Assembly (NCBI GenBank): GCA_902780385.1
Contig: CACZFF010000005.1
Coordinates: forward strand, 1-64,000
From: an uncultured Lachnospiraceae bacterium
GTDB lineage: Bacteria > Bacillota > Clostridia > Lachnospirales > Lachnospiraceae
Direction of reading: 5' to 3'
DNA: 64,000 bases
Position numbers and translations under genes: made by a program. The notes beneath the pieces were generated by a model that saw nothing but the letters and a program-made list of their open reading frames with translations, did no database searches and was not told the DNA's origin. This document shows, piece after piece, positions 16,149-24,480 of the stretch. Each line of letters opens with the position of its first letter. Position 1 is the first letter of the stretch.

Positions 16149-16616
16149 CTATATTGCGATCATGTATGCCGCGCAGCGCATTCTTAATGGGCGGTCCTTT
16201 GTCAAAAGCAGATCCTCCATACGGCAGCCCAGAAGCCGGTGCAGGGTATAGAGGTTTTCGACTGACGGCAGCGCCTGACCGCTGAGCCAGCGGTAGATGC
16301 TCTGGGGGCATTCCAGTCCAAGTGCCTTCTGCACCTGTTTCACGGAAACTCCCGCCCTGCGCAGGCGCAGACGCAATAGGGACCCTGTCATCTGCAGATC
16401 AATACTGTGCTCCTTTCCTTCATTACGGCCGGTTTCCTGTCCCGGGAAAGATCCGGATCCGCCAAAAGAAGGAAAGGGGCAGTTTATATGTGCGGGGTAC
16501 TCAATCCTGAATATCTGTTCAGCGGCAGGGATCTTTTTCCGCGGTCTGCGGCCGTCCTGCCTTCTGATTTCCCTTGCTGCATCAAAGTACAGAATTTCCG
16601 TTTTCCTGTTTTTCAT
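16149..16616 (-). CDS. XRE-type helix-turn-helix regulator
   Basis: 155 residues from the ATG at 16616, which follows AAGGAAGCGGAG; longer in-frame starts up to 16766 lack support. The C-terminal half is a helix-turn-helix of the lambda-repressor class: TGSLLRLRLRRAGVSVKQ, VQKALGLECPQSIYRWLSGQ, then LPSVENLYTLHRLLGCRMEDLLL. The N-terminal half is basic (RRQDGRRPRKKIPAAE) and otherwise featureless. Related proteins are frequent in Lachnospiraceae. A large inverted repeat (16690-16802) and a TATACT element at 16663-16668 lie upstream, consistent with autoregulation (inference). Confidence 0.8.
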   Translation of the reverse strand: MKNRKTEILYFDAAREIRRQDGRRPRKKIPAAEQIFRIEYPAHINCPFPSFGGSGSFPGQETGRNEGKEHSIDLQMTGSLLRLRLRRAGVSVKQVQKALGLECPQSIYRWLSGQALPSVENLYTLHRLLGCRMEDLLLTKDRPLRMRCAAYMIAI

Positions 16617-16689
16617 CTCCGCTTCCTTATAATTATCAACTTCTGAGTGTCTGTCACTATTGAGTATACGATGTAATGAACAAAAAATC

Positions 16690-16802
16690 ATTCGCCGGAT
16701 AAGCGAAAAGCTTACATTTATATGAAACTGCATATATACGAAGTTGCAAAAGAACACGCCCTTCAAGAGGGCGTGTTCTTATAACTTGCTTATCCGGCGA
16801 AT
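16690..16802. promoter_or_regulatory. 15-bp perfect inverted repeat upstream of the XRE gene
   Basis: ATTCGCCGGATAAGC (16690-16704) and GCTTATCCGGCGAAT (16788-16802) are exact inverses separated by 83 bases, which contain the hairpin at 16750-16780. The inner arm lies beside the probable -35 region of the XRE gene, so it may be an operator pair or a cruciform-forming repeat. Confidence 0.6.
16750..16780 (-). terminator. Terminator of the P1 peptidase gene
   Basis: AAGAACACGCCCT (16750-16762), loop TCAAG, AGGGCGTGTTCTT (16768-16780), a perfect 13-bp stem ending in TTTTGC on the minus strand. A second smaller hairpin (TGCCCT/AGGGCG) lies at 16815-16831. Confidence 0.7.
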
Positions 16803-16835
16803 ATATTCTTTTCATGCCCTTTTGAGGGCGTATGC

Positions 16836-16862
16836 AAGGCAGTCAAGGCAATTAAGGCAATC
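16836..16862. repeat. Three 9-bp tandem repeats at the 3' end of the P1 peptidase gene
   Basis: AAGGCAGTC, AAGGCAATT, AAGGCAATC run up to and just into the stop codon at 16861. Confidence 0.7.
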
Positions 16863-17973
16863 AACAGTCTTTCAGGGTCTTGAGGCCATAGGCGGATTCG
16901 GCGCTGCGGACAGCCCTCAGGATCGCCTCGGAAACAGCCCAGGACGCCAGGGAACCCACCGTGTCGATACCGGCAATGACAGGCTTTTTGTCAGGATTTC
17001 TTTCCGGTCCGGAAGGGACGGAAAGAGCGATGATGCTGTCCCCGTCGCAGGTGCAGTGGACGGGCGCGATGGATCTTGCCAGTCCGTCGTGGGCCATCGC
17101 GGCAATTTTGCACAGCTGCGGTTTCTGCAGGGGAGCATTTGTAAAGACAATTCCAATGGTGGTGTTGAGTGCATCCTCGTCGGAATGAGTGACATACTCT
17201 TCGTCTGCCTGCTCTTCTTCTGCACCCTGTGCAGAAGCACCTGCCGCTGCAGCAGCTGTTGCCTCATCGATCAGGCGCATATAAGAGATCATTTCTGTCC
17301 GGTCATAGAGCCTTCCGTCCTCATCATGGGCGCCGGCGATCTTCTGCCCGGTCTTCCAGTCGTAGATATCTCCGAAAGCATTGACTGCCATGATCGCTCC
17401 GACCATCAGATCCCCCTGCCGAAGAACACATGAACCCATGCCGGATTTCATGCAGTGCTCAATGCCGGCATACTTGCCCACGGACGCGCCGCATCCCGCT
17501 CCGTAGTTTCCGTCGCGGTAGTTTCCTCCACCCTCTTCTGCCATCCTGCATGCAGCATAGCCCATGGCCTGGTCGGGACGTACATGGGGATTTCCAACAG
17601 GCAGGTCGAAAATATCCACCTGTGTCACCAGCGGAACACGGATCCCCCTCACTTCGACACCGATCCCCTTCTCTTCCAGATAGCGCATGACACCGCCGGC
17701 TGCATCCAGTCCGAAGGCGCTTCCGCCGCCGAGAACTGCCGCGTGGATCCTCTGGGCGGTTGTGACCGGGTCCAGAATACCCGTCTCCCTGCAGGCAGGG
17801 CCGCCCCCGCCGATGTGAAGACCGGCAGCCATTCCTGCAGGATTCTCACATAAAACGACTGTAATTCCGGTTCCCGCATCCGCGTCTTCTGTCTGTCCGA
17901 CTCTGATTCCAGGAAAGTCACTCAGTTCAGCCTGTATTATCTCGCAGCCTTTCCTTTTTTCTGCTGAGTTCAA
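16861..17973 (-). CDS. P1 family peptidase (S58, DmpA-like)
   Basis: Family members are N-terminal-nucleophile hydrolases that cleave themselves and act as aminopeptidases or beta-aminopeptidases. Visible blocks: PGIRVGQTEDADAGTGITVV, AVLGGGSAFGLDAAGGVMRYL, VGNPHVRPD, the segment before cleavage, and DALNTTIGIVFTNAPL, where Thr in NTTIG would be the new N-terminus. An Ala-rich acidic loop (AAAAAGASAQGAEEEQADEE) precedes the cleavage site. The start is TTG at 17973: GGAGG sits 7 bases before it inside the coaX 3' end, and the coaX stop is one base away, so translation is coupled. Co-transcription with coaBC-coaX suggests a housekeeping role, but no pathway link is evident. Confidence 0.9.
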   Translation of the reverse strand: MNSAEKRKGCEIIQAELSDFPGIRVGQTEDADAGTGITVVLCENPAGMAAGLHIGGGGPACRETGILDPVTTAQRIHAAVLGGGSAFGLDAAGGVMRYLEEKGIGVEVRGIRVPLVTQVDIFDLPVGNPHVRPDQAMGYAACRMAEEGGGNYRDGNYGAGCGASVGKYAGIEHCMKSGMGSCVLRQGDLMVGAIMAVNAFGDIYDWKTGQKIAGAHDEDGRLYDRTEMISYMRLIDEATAAAAAGASAQGAEEEQADEEYVTHSDEDALNTTIGIVFTNAPLQKPQLCKIAAMAHDGLARSIAPVHCTCDGDSIIALSVPSGPERNPDKKPVIAGIDTVGSLASWAVSEAILRAVRSAESAYGLKTLKDC

Positions 17974-17974
17974 A

Positions 17975-18982
17975 TCATTCCTCCTTTACCCGGCCTTCCT
18001 TTGTGCCTTTTAAAGATTGAACTTCCATTTTTGCCAGCTCGCGCAAAGCAATGATGGCAGCTCCCTTGGAGGCAAGGGAAGGTTCATAAATAATGGGACG
18101 GCGGATCCATGGCGAGACGTATCCGGCATTTCCGCCGGTCAGGATCAGGGTCACGGGCATGCCCAGCTGTTCCTCCACCCGGGCAGCCAGTCCTTCGATC
18201 TGGGCAGCCGTACCGACAATCGCCGAAGACAGCATGCATCCGTCTGTGTCGATTCCGATGAGGTTTTCAGAAGCTACAGGACCGGGTTCCAGTTCAGGAA
18301 GCTGGGCAGTGCCTGTGCGCAGAGCCTGCAGGGAAGTCCGCACCCCTGCTCCGATCATGCCGCCCAGAAATGTTCCCAGGGCTCCGGGGCGCAGAATACC
18401 GCTTTCTACAGTCATATCCCGCCGGGGGACAAGTTTATCTCCCTGTCCCGGCGCCGCGATCACATTGATTGTCGTCGCTGTTCCCAGATCTGCTGTCATT
18501 GCAGGCAGGGGATAACGCGCTGCCGCCCAGGCAGAGTCAGCAATACGGTCCGTTCCCACCCTGTCGGGCGCGGGAAGGCTGTCAAATGAGAGACCGCTGT
18601 CACTTTTGCAGCTGATCCGGACAGGCGGAACCGTGCACACCTTTTCACTGAGCCGGACAGCAGCAGGCGTGGCCGCAGGCACAACGCTGGAAAGTGCTAC
18701 AGCCTGCACCTGTCTCGGATCCAGATACCCGGGGACTGCCTCTTCATTTTCGCTGCCATACTGCTCCTTGTGATCCTGCAAAAAAGCAATTCCATGCTGT
18801 GCAAGCAGGAGCTCTGCCTCCTGCAGAAAGCGGTCAGCATCCTTACCCGTCTCCGTGGGAAGCTTTGCCTCAAACAAGACAGAGAGATCTCTGCAGCGGG
18901 CAGCATTTTTTCCATCTGCGTGATCGCCGGCAATCCCGGTGAAGGCGATCGTTGTATTTCCAATGTCAATAACGAGAATCAA
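17975..18982 (-). CDS. coaX: Type III pantothenate kinase
   Basis: First step of coenzyme A synthesis: phosphorylates pantothenate with ATP; this type needs a monovalent cation and is not inhibited by CoA. The ASKHA fold starts with DIGNTT (6-11); other blocks are PDRVGTDRIADSAWAAARY, ADLGTATTINVI with catalytic Asp, GGMIGAGVRTSLQAL and LTGGNAGYVSPWI. At 335 aa it is longer than most (about 255) because of charged insertions near the N-terminus (for example HQ-rich region QDHKEQYGSENEEAVPGYLD and TETGKDADRF) and a C-terminal tail (KGTKEGRVKEE) whose codons carry the ribosome binding site of the next gene. coaBC lies just upstream. Confidence 0.95.
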   Translation of the reverse strand: MILVIDIGNTTIAFTGIAGDHADGKNAARCRDLSVLFEAKLPTETGKDADRFLQEAELLLAQHGIAFLQDHKEQYGSENEEAVPGYLDPRQVQAVALSSVVPAATPAAVRLSEKVCTVPPVRISCKSDSGLSFDSLPAPDRVGTDRIADSAWAAARYPLPAMTADLGTATTINVIAAPGQGDKLVPRRDMTVESGILRPGALGTFLGGMIGAGVRTSLQALRTGTAQLPELEPGPVASENLIGIDTDGCMLSSAIVGTAAQIEGLAARVEEQLGMPVTLILTGGNAGYVSPWIRRPIIYEPSLASKGAAIIALRELAKMEVQSLKGTKEGRVKEE

Positions 18983-19071
18983 GGCGGCTCCTTTTATCCC
19001 AAAAACTGTTCCTGTTAATAATGAAATGTGTATGAATAGACAGCGAGTCAGGCGGCTGCAAATGCCAACAA

Positions 19072-20328
19072 TTATTCTGCACCTGACATCTCACCTGACA
19101 TCTGGCTGATCTTGTCAAAAATACAGCCGGCGACATCCTCTTTGCTCATAAGGGGAAGCTCCTGAGCGCCGTCCCTGGTGATCAGGGTGACGACATTGGT
19201 GTCGACACCGAATCCTGCGCCAGCTGTGCGCAGGCTGTTTGCAACGATCATATCGAGTTTCTTCTTAGTGAGCTTTTTGGAGGAATTGGCCAGAAGGTTC
19301 TCCGTCTCCATGGAAAAACCGCATACAAAAAGTCCGGGATGACGGTTTTGAGCAACCCAGCCCAGGATATCCTGCGTGCGGGCAAGGGGAATGGACATAC
19401 CGGTGTCCTCGGTTCCTGCAATCGGATTTCCCTGGCCGGAAAGGCCCTTTTTGATCTTCTGGTCTGCGACCTGTGCAGGGCGGTAGTCGGCGACTGCGGC
19501 TGCCTTGATCAGGATATCCGTGTCGTCGATCTCCTCGCGGATGGCTTCGAACATATCCGCCGCGGAGGTAATATTGCGCTGCCTGACAAAAGGCGCGGCA
19601 GGCAGGGATACGGGACCTGAGATCAGGGTGACATCCGCGCCCCGCAGCATGGCCTCGTGGGCAATGGCATAGCCCATCTTGCCGCTCGAATGATTGGTCA
19701 GATAGCGGACCGGATCCAGGGCTTCCTGGGTGGGACCCGCGGTGACAACGACCTTTTTTCCCCTCATGGGCTTGTCCATATAGGCAATCTCGCGCTCGAT
19801 CCACTGGCAGAGGACCTCGGGCTCAGGGAGTTTCCCGCTTCCGGTATCCCCGCAGGCAAGATAGCCGCTGGCGGAATCGATGATGGTAAAACCATACTTT
19901 CTGAGCAGGGCAATATTGTCCTGTGTGATGGGATTTTCCAGCATAGCCGTATTCATGGAAGGCGCAACAAGCTTTTTGCATTTTGCCGCGAGAACGACGG
20001 TCGTGAGCATATCATCGGCGATTCCATGGGCCATCTTGGCGATCACGTCCGCTGTCGCAGGCGCAATGAGGATGACATCCGCCTCTTTTGCGACAGAAAT
20101 ATGGCGCACATCAAACTCAAACTCCCGGTCAAAGGTATCGACCATGCATTTTGAATTGGTCAGCGTCTCAAAGGTCAGGGGCGTGATGAATTTCGTCGCG
20201 TTTTCCGTCATGATGACGTGGACCTTGGCGCCTGCCTTGTGGAGGGCGCTGGCCACATTTGCCATTTTATAAGCGGCGATTCCGCCAGTAATGCCTAAAA
20301 GAACACATTTTCCCGTCAGATTCTTCAT
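19072..20328 (-). CDS. coaBC: Bifunctional phosphopantothenoylcysteine synthetase/decarboxylase
   Basis: Couples 4-phosphopantothenate to cysteine (CoaB) and decarboxylates the product (CoaC), an FMN-dependent step. N-terminal CoaC: GITGGIAAYKM, the His in VRHISVAKEADVILIAPATADVIAKM, APSMNTAMLENP (Trp of the usual PxMNxxMW replaced by Leu) and ACGDTGSGKL. C-terminal CoaB: VVTAGPTQEALDPVRYLTNHSSGKMGYAIA and KAAAVADYRP. Length 418 is normal. It is followed at about 90 bases by coaX, giving a CoA pair. Confidence in function is high. Confidence 0.97.
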   Translation of the reverse strand: MKNLTGKCVLLGITGGIAAYKMANVASALHKAGAKVHVIMTENATKFITPLTFETLTNSKCMVDTFDREFEFDVRHISVAKEADVILIAPATADVIAKMAHGIADDMLTTVVLAAKCKKLVAPSMNTAMLENPITQDNIALLRKYGFTIIDSASGYLACGDTGSGKLPEPEVLCQWIEREIAYMDKPMRGKKVVVTAGPTQEALDPVRYLTNHSSGKMGYAIAHEAMLRGADVTLISGPVSLPAAPFVRQRNITSAADMFEAIREEIDDTDILIKAAAVADYRPAQVADQKIKKGLSGQGNPIAGTEDTGMSIPLARTQDILGWVAQNRHPGLFVCGFSMETENLLANSSKKLTKKKLDMIVANSLRTAGAGFGVDTNVVTLITRDGAQELPLMSKEDVAGCIFDKISQMSGEMSGAE

Positions 20329-20452
20329 TGATTCCGTTCTCCCTGAAATAGATATTCACCGGTTACAGCTATACAAACCTGCTGCCCGCTGACAGAGTTC
20401 ATCTGCCGGCGCGTAGGACACCATTTTGTTTCTGTTTTGCGTTCGTATTGGT

Positions 20453-21907
20453 TCAATAATGCCGGACGACTTCAAACCGCTCCAGCTCATAGTTTTCTTC
20501 ATCCGTGTCCAGTCCTGCCTTCTGCAGGGCGATGGCGATCTGCTCTTCCACCGTATCCACGCCGTCGAGGTTGGGCAGAAGGAGGCCTCTTCGGCGTCCT
20601 TTTGAGACAATGACACCGTAGCGCTTTACATCCAGCTGGTCGGGGGAGTCTATGCGCTCTGTATCCCCCAGGACATCGACAGTGATCTCGAGTTCGTCCA
20701 GCTCCGAAGGACGGATGGCAGGAAAACGGGGGTCCCTGGTCGAGGCGCTCACGGCATTCTGCGCGATTTCCTGGGCAATGTTGCTGCAGGTAGGTGCGAT
20801 CGTGCCGATACAGCCCCGAAGGCTCCCGTTTTTATGGATGGACACAAATACACCGGCGCGCCGATTGAGAAGATCCCTCCGGGCCGTGAGTATTTTCTCC
20901 GGATCCCCCTCAAGACTCCCTCCCTCAGTGCGGATCAGATCCAGGATGTCCCTGTCGGGGAGTTTCCTCTTTGAACGGACAGCGGATTCCACACCGGCGC
21001 GCGCCAGGCGCACATACAGATCTTCTTTACTGCGCGATTGAGCCAGTTCTTTTTTCTTTTTTTCCGACCATATATGTAAAAAATGCCGCATATCATCCCG
21101 CCCCGTGACCTGATAGGTGCAGACACCGTAACCGACGCCGAAGGTTCCCTGGTGAGAAAGCCTGCAGACGCGGACAGATTTTCCGTCCAGCGCGCCGGCC
21201 ATCATGACAAAGCTGCGGTGGCCGCACTCGGCAGCCCGGTCGCAGAAAGCCTCGTCAAAATCGAGGAGTTCATCAAACTGTGCTCTGCCCATGACATCCA
21301 TGATGCGCTCGTCGTAGGCGGGGCCGTTCTCATCAAAGCCATAAGGGCCGTCTTCTTTCAGTTTGTGGGACAGATCTCCGCTTGCGATAAAAACGACACG
21401 CCGGTCCAGGCGTTCCGCTGCTTCACGGATCTTGAGTCCCAGCCGGTAATGATCCGCCAGAGGCAGTCCCGACAGACCGATACGGACCACCTGATAAGTT
21501 GAAGGATCCATGTATTGATTCAGAAAATACAGGGGGATCATAGTCCCGTGGTCCAGGTCTGGATCCCGCTCTCCCATGGTGCCGCCCGGGAATTCATCCC
21601 GGTCGCAGAGTCCGCACAGAGTATGGACAAACTCGTAGTCATAATCCGCATGGATGGAAACATTGCGGGCGCGGAACCTGCGGAAATCCCCTTCCGCCTC
21701 TACTCCCGGCGAAATATGGAAATAGTCAGCATACATGACACTGTGGGGGGATGCGATCACCACTGTATCCGGCCTCAGGGAAGCGGCAAAAGCCATGGCC
21801 GTTTTATACGCGTCTGTCGTCGCCTGTATCTTCTTTTCTTCGCCGCGTCCGATCTCCGGAAGGATGATCGGAGGATGCGGCACCATCACGGCACCGATCA
21901 CTGCCAT
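20453..21907 (-). CDS. MEMO-AMMECR1 fusion (AmmeMemoRadiSam proteins B and A)
   Basis: The N-terminal half (about 1-270) is a MEMO-type relative of class III extradiol dioxygenases: MVPHPPIILPEIGRG, VVIASPHSVMYADYFHI and PDLDHGTMIPLYFL carry the histidines that would bind a metal. The C-terminal half (about 300-484) is AMMECR1: GVFVSIHKNGSLRGCIGTI, IAQNAVSASTRDPRFPAI and ELEITVDVLGD. Both families are universally conserved with no settled reaction. The ATG follows AAGAGGAGGAAAAGAAA. The partner radical SAM enzyme is the next gene upstream (22116-22955), so all three AmmeMemoRadiSam parts are encoded by two genes in one transcription unit. Confidence 0.93.
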   Translation of the reverse strand: MAVIGAVMVPHPPIILPEIGRGEEKKIQATTDAYKTAMAFAASLRPDTVVIASPHSVMYADYFHISPGVEAEGDFRRFRARNVSIHADYDYEFVHTLCGLCDRDEFPGGTMGERDPDLDHGTMIPLYFLNQYMDPSTYQVVRIGLSGLPLADHYRLGLKIREAAERLDRRVVFIASGDLSHKLKEDGPYGFDENGPAYDERIMDVMGRAQFDELLDFDEAFCDRAAECGHRSFVMMAGALDGKSVRVCRLSHQGTFGVGYGVCTYQVTGRDDMRHFLHIWSEKKKKELAQSRSKEDLYVRLARAGVESAVRSKRKLPDRDILDLIRTEGGSLEGDPEKILTARRDLLNRRAGVFVSIHKNGSLRGCIGTIAPTCSNIAQEIAQNAVSASTRDPRFPAIRPSELDELEITVDVLGDTERIDSPDQLDVKRYGVIVSKGRRRGLLLPNLDGVDTVEEQIAIALQKAGLDTDEENYELERFEVVRHY

Positions 21908-22093
21908 TTTCTTTTCCTCCTCTTTTTTGTTTCCGCCGGTATAAAATCCATCAATATATTTGCTATGATGTAAAGATTAAACGGTATCCGATGGCTCTGA
22001 GTCTCGTCAAGCTGCACAAACAGCCGAAGGGCCTTGCGCAGCTCCGAAGGAGATGCTGCGCCCCGGAAGGCGGGATCTCTTGTGCGGGACCGT

Positions 22094-22123
22094 GTTCAGC
22101 AATGTTCAGCAATGCTCAGCAAT
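22094..22123. repeat. Three 10-bp tandem repeats at the end of the radical SAM gene
   Basis: GTTCAGCAAT, GTTCAGCAAT, GCTCAGCAAT in a row, the last covering the stop codon at 22116-22118. Confidence 0.75.
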
Positions 22124-22955
22124 TGCCGGTATAAACATAGTCCAGTATTTCCCGTGCTGTCTGTGCCAGGCGGTACACCGTCTTTACCGGAGTAGCGGGT
22201 GCCGTCCACTTATATCTGGGAAAATAGCGAGAGACGTGGAGAGGGATCGAGCGGCCGTTTCCTCCGCGCAGAGAGGCGATCCATTCTGCCGTCTGCCGCA
22301 TTTCCTCCTCCGCGTCATTTTTATCCGGAATGATGAGCTTGGTGATCTCGATATGACATCCGTCCGCTGCTGTCCGGATAAAATCCTTGACCATCTCAAG
22401 GTCTCCTCCGACGAATTCACGGTAGAATTCCTGTGTAAAACCCTTGAGATCGATATTCATGGCGTCAATATGGGGGAGGATCTCCTGCAGGATCTCCTGC
22501 GAGGCCATGCCGTTGGAGACCAGAACTGTCTTCATGCCGAAACGGTGGAAAAGCTCTGCCGTATCCCGCACGAACTCCCATCCCACCAGGGGTTCGTTAT
22601 AGGTAAAAGCAATGCCGATATTGCCTCTGTCCCTCAGATCCAGTGCCAGATCACAGAGCTCCTGCGGGGTGTAGTACTCGGTATCAGAAGTTTCCTCCCT
22701 GGCTGCGGCGATCTCATAATTCTGGCAGAAGGGACAGCGCAGGCTGCATCCGAAGCTTCCGACAGACAGGATTCTGCTGCCGGGATAAAAGCGGGCCAGC
22801 GGCTTTTTTTCAATGGGATCCAGAGCAAGTGCCGTCAGCTTTCCGTAATTGGAAGCGGTAACCCTTCCCTTTTCATTGCGGCGGGCACCGCAGGCACCGG
22901 TCTGCCCTTCCTCAAGTCTGCAGTGATGACAGCAGACATTGCATGTGGTCTTCAT
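22116..22955 (-). CDS. amrS: AmmeMemoRadiSam system radical SAM enzyme
   Basis: 279 aa. The radical SAM motif is GCSLRCPFCQNYE (Cys70, Cys74, Cys77), binding the 4Fe-4S cluster that cleaves SAM. A second cysteine cluster lies at the N-terminus (CNVCCHHC, residues 5-12, plus Cys22), as usual for this family and pyruvate-formate-lyase-activase relatives. TYNEPLVGWEFVRDTAELFH and FHISRYFPRYKW-like HVSRYFPRYKW follow. The product of the system is unknown. A GGAGG lies rather far upstream of the ATG (about 15 bases). The MEMO-AMMECR1 gene follows after 208 bases, and the MATE gene is divergent. Confidence 0.92.
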   Translation of the reverse strand: MKTTCNVCCHHCRLEEGQTGACGARRNEKGRVTASNYGKLTALALDPIEKKPLARFYPGSRILSVGSFGCSLRCPFCQNYEIAAAREETSDTEYYTPQELCDLALDLRDRGNIGIAFTYNEPLVGWEFVRDTAELFHRFGMKTVLVSNGMASQEILQEILPHIDAMNIDLKGFTQEFYREFVGGDLEMVKDFIRTAADGCHIEITKLIIPDKNDAEEEMRQTAEWIASLRGGNGRSIPLHVSRYFPRYKWTAPATPVKTVYRLAQTAREILDYVYTGNC

Positions 22956-23082
22956 AACTGTAAACCCGGCCTCCTTCCCTGCAGCTTTTCGTCATTGGTC
23001 TCATGAATCCTGCGTCAAAAAATGCTACAATTACAATATAGTGTTTTTATCATAAATTGCTTCCCTTGAAAGGTCAAACACA

Positions 23083-24471
23083 ATGGCAAAACCCGCTCAA
23101 ACCGCTAACAGATCCCGGGACCTGGCTGTTTTCGAGTCTGCTCCGATCCCCGTGGCCGTCATGACACTTGCGGTCCCGACCATCATCACGCAGCTCATTA
23201 ATATTATATACAATTTTGCGGACACTTGGTATGTGGGAAGGACGGGAAGCGCGGCAATGGTCGCGGCGCTCTCTGTCAGCATGCCTGTCTTTATACTGAT
23301 GGCGGCAATCGCCAACCTCTTCGGGATCGGCGGTGCCAGTGTCATTTCCCGCGCTCTGGGGCGCAAGGATTTCCAGTATGCCAGAAAGACTTTTTCCTTC
23401 TGCTTTTACGGAGGCCTTGCCGCTTCCGTCCTGTTCGCTTTGGTCATCGCACTCTTCCGCAGCCGGCTCATTCCGGTCATAGGCGGAGACAGTGCTTCCT
23501 TCCGGTACATTTACGACTATATGTTCTGGACCATGATCATCGGTTCCATACCGACTGTCGGAAATGTCCTGTGCGGACATCTGGTGCGCTCTGTCGGCGC
23601 GGCTAAAGAAGCCGGATTCGGCATGTCTCTGGGCGGAGTCCTCAATATTGTACTGGATCCCCTCTTCATGTTTGTCATTCTGCCGCCCGGCCATGAAGTC
23701 ACCGGTGCAGCCATCGCGACCTGTCTGTCCAACACCGCAGCACTCGCCTATTTCCTGGTCTACCTCTGCAAACACAGGCACCACGAGGTGCTCTCCCTCT
23801 CGCCTTCCGATTTCACTGTCGCAGAAGGAATCCCCGGAAATGTAGTCTCCATCGGCATTCCCGCAGCACTCGCCACAGCCATGGCCATGCTCTCCAATAT
23901 CGCCGCCAATTATCTGGTAAGTGAATACGGCAGCGCCGCTGTCGCGGGTATGGGTGTCGCCAAAAAGATCAATATGCTGGCCTTCAATACGACCATGGGT
24001 CTCACCCAGGGCGTTCTGCCCCTGATCGGCTACAATTTCGGCGCAAGGAATTTCGACCGCCTGAAAAGATCCATCATTTTCACAGCCGGCACGGCACTGG
24101 CTTTCAACCTGCTCTGCACAATCACCTTCAGGGCTTTTGCCCCGAATCTGGTCGCCTTTTTTATAGCCGAAGAAGCCTCTGTCAGTTTCGGGAGCGCCTT
24201 CCTGCGCGTCATTGCCTTTGCGACACCGCTTGCATCCATCGTCTATCTGACCAACACAGTCTTTCAGGCTGCCGGCCGCAGATTCAGTTCCTTCCTCCTG
24301 TCCATTCTCCGCAAGGGCTGCATGGACATCCCCCTTATGTTCCTCTTTAAATCCATCATTGGAATGTACGGTATTGTGTGGGCGACCCCTACGGCGGAAA
24401 TCGGCTCCATCGCAGTTGCCGTATTCCTCATCTATCTGATGGTCCGGGATATCCGGCGCGGAGACCTCTGA
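23083..24471 (+). CDS. MATE family efflux transporter
   Basis: 462-aa membrane protein with about 12 hydrophobic helices arranged in two similar halves, typical of cation-coupled multidrug exporters (MATE, NorM/DinF-like). Family blocks: PTIITQLINIIYNFADTWYVGR near the N-terminus, GIGGASVISRALGRKD, and NTTMGLTQGVLPLIGYNFGARNFDR in the second half. The ATG follows GAAAGGTC. Substrate cannot be read from sequence. It ends only 9 bases before the convergent hemW stop, with no clear hairpin between. Confidence 0.92.
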   Translation: MAKPAQTANRSRDLAVFESAPIPVAVMTLAVPTIITQLINIIYNFADTWYVGRTGSAAMVAALSVSMPVFILMAAIANLFGIGGASVISRALGRKDFQYARKTFSFCFYGGLAASVLFALVIALFRSRLIPVIGGDSASFRYIYDYMFWTMIIGSIPTVGNVLCGHLVRSVGAAKEAGFGMSLGGVLNIVLDPLFMFVILPPGHEVTGAAIATCLSNTAALAYFLVYLCKHRHHEVLSLSPSDFTVAEGIPGNVVSIGIPAALATAMAMLSNIAANYLVSEYGSAAVAGMGVAKKINMLAFNTTMGLTQGVLPLIGYNFGARNFDRLKRSIIFTAGTALAFNLLCTITFRAFAPNLVAFFIAEEASVSFGSAFLRVIAFATPLASIVYLTNTVFQAAGRRFSSFLLSILRKGCMDIPLMFLFKSIIGMYGIVWATPTAEIGSIAVAVFLIYLMVRDIRRGDL

Positions 24472-24480
24472 TCAAATAAA

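Noticed and set aside
23001..23045. Sigma-A promoter for the MATE gene
   Set aside because: TACAAT-like hexamers exist, but no -35 element has proper spacing.
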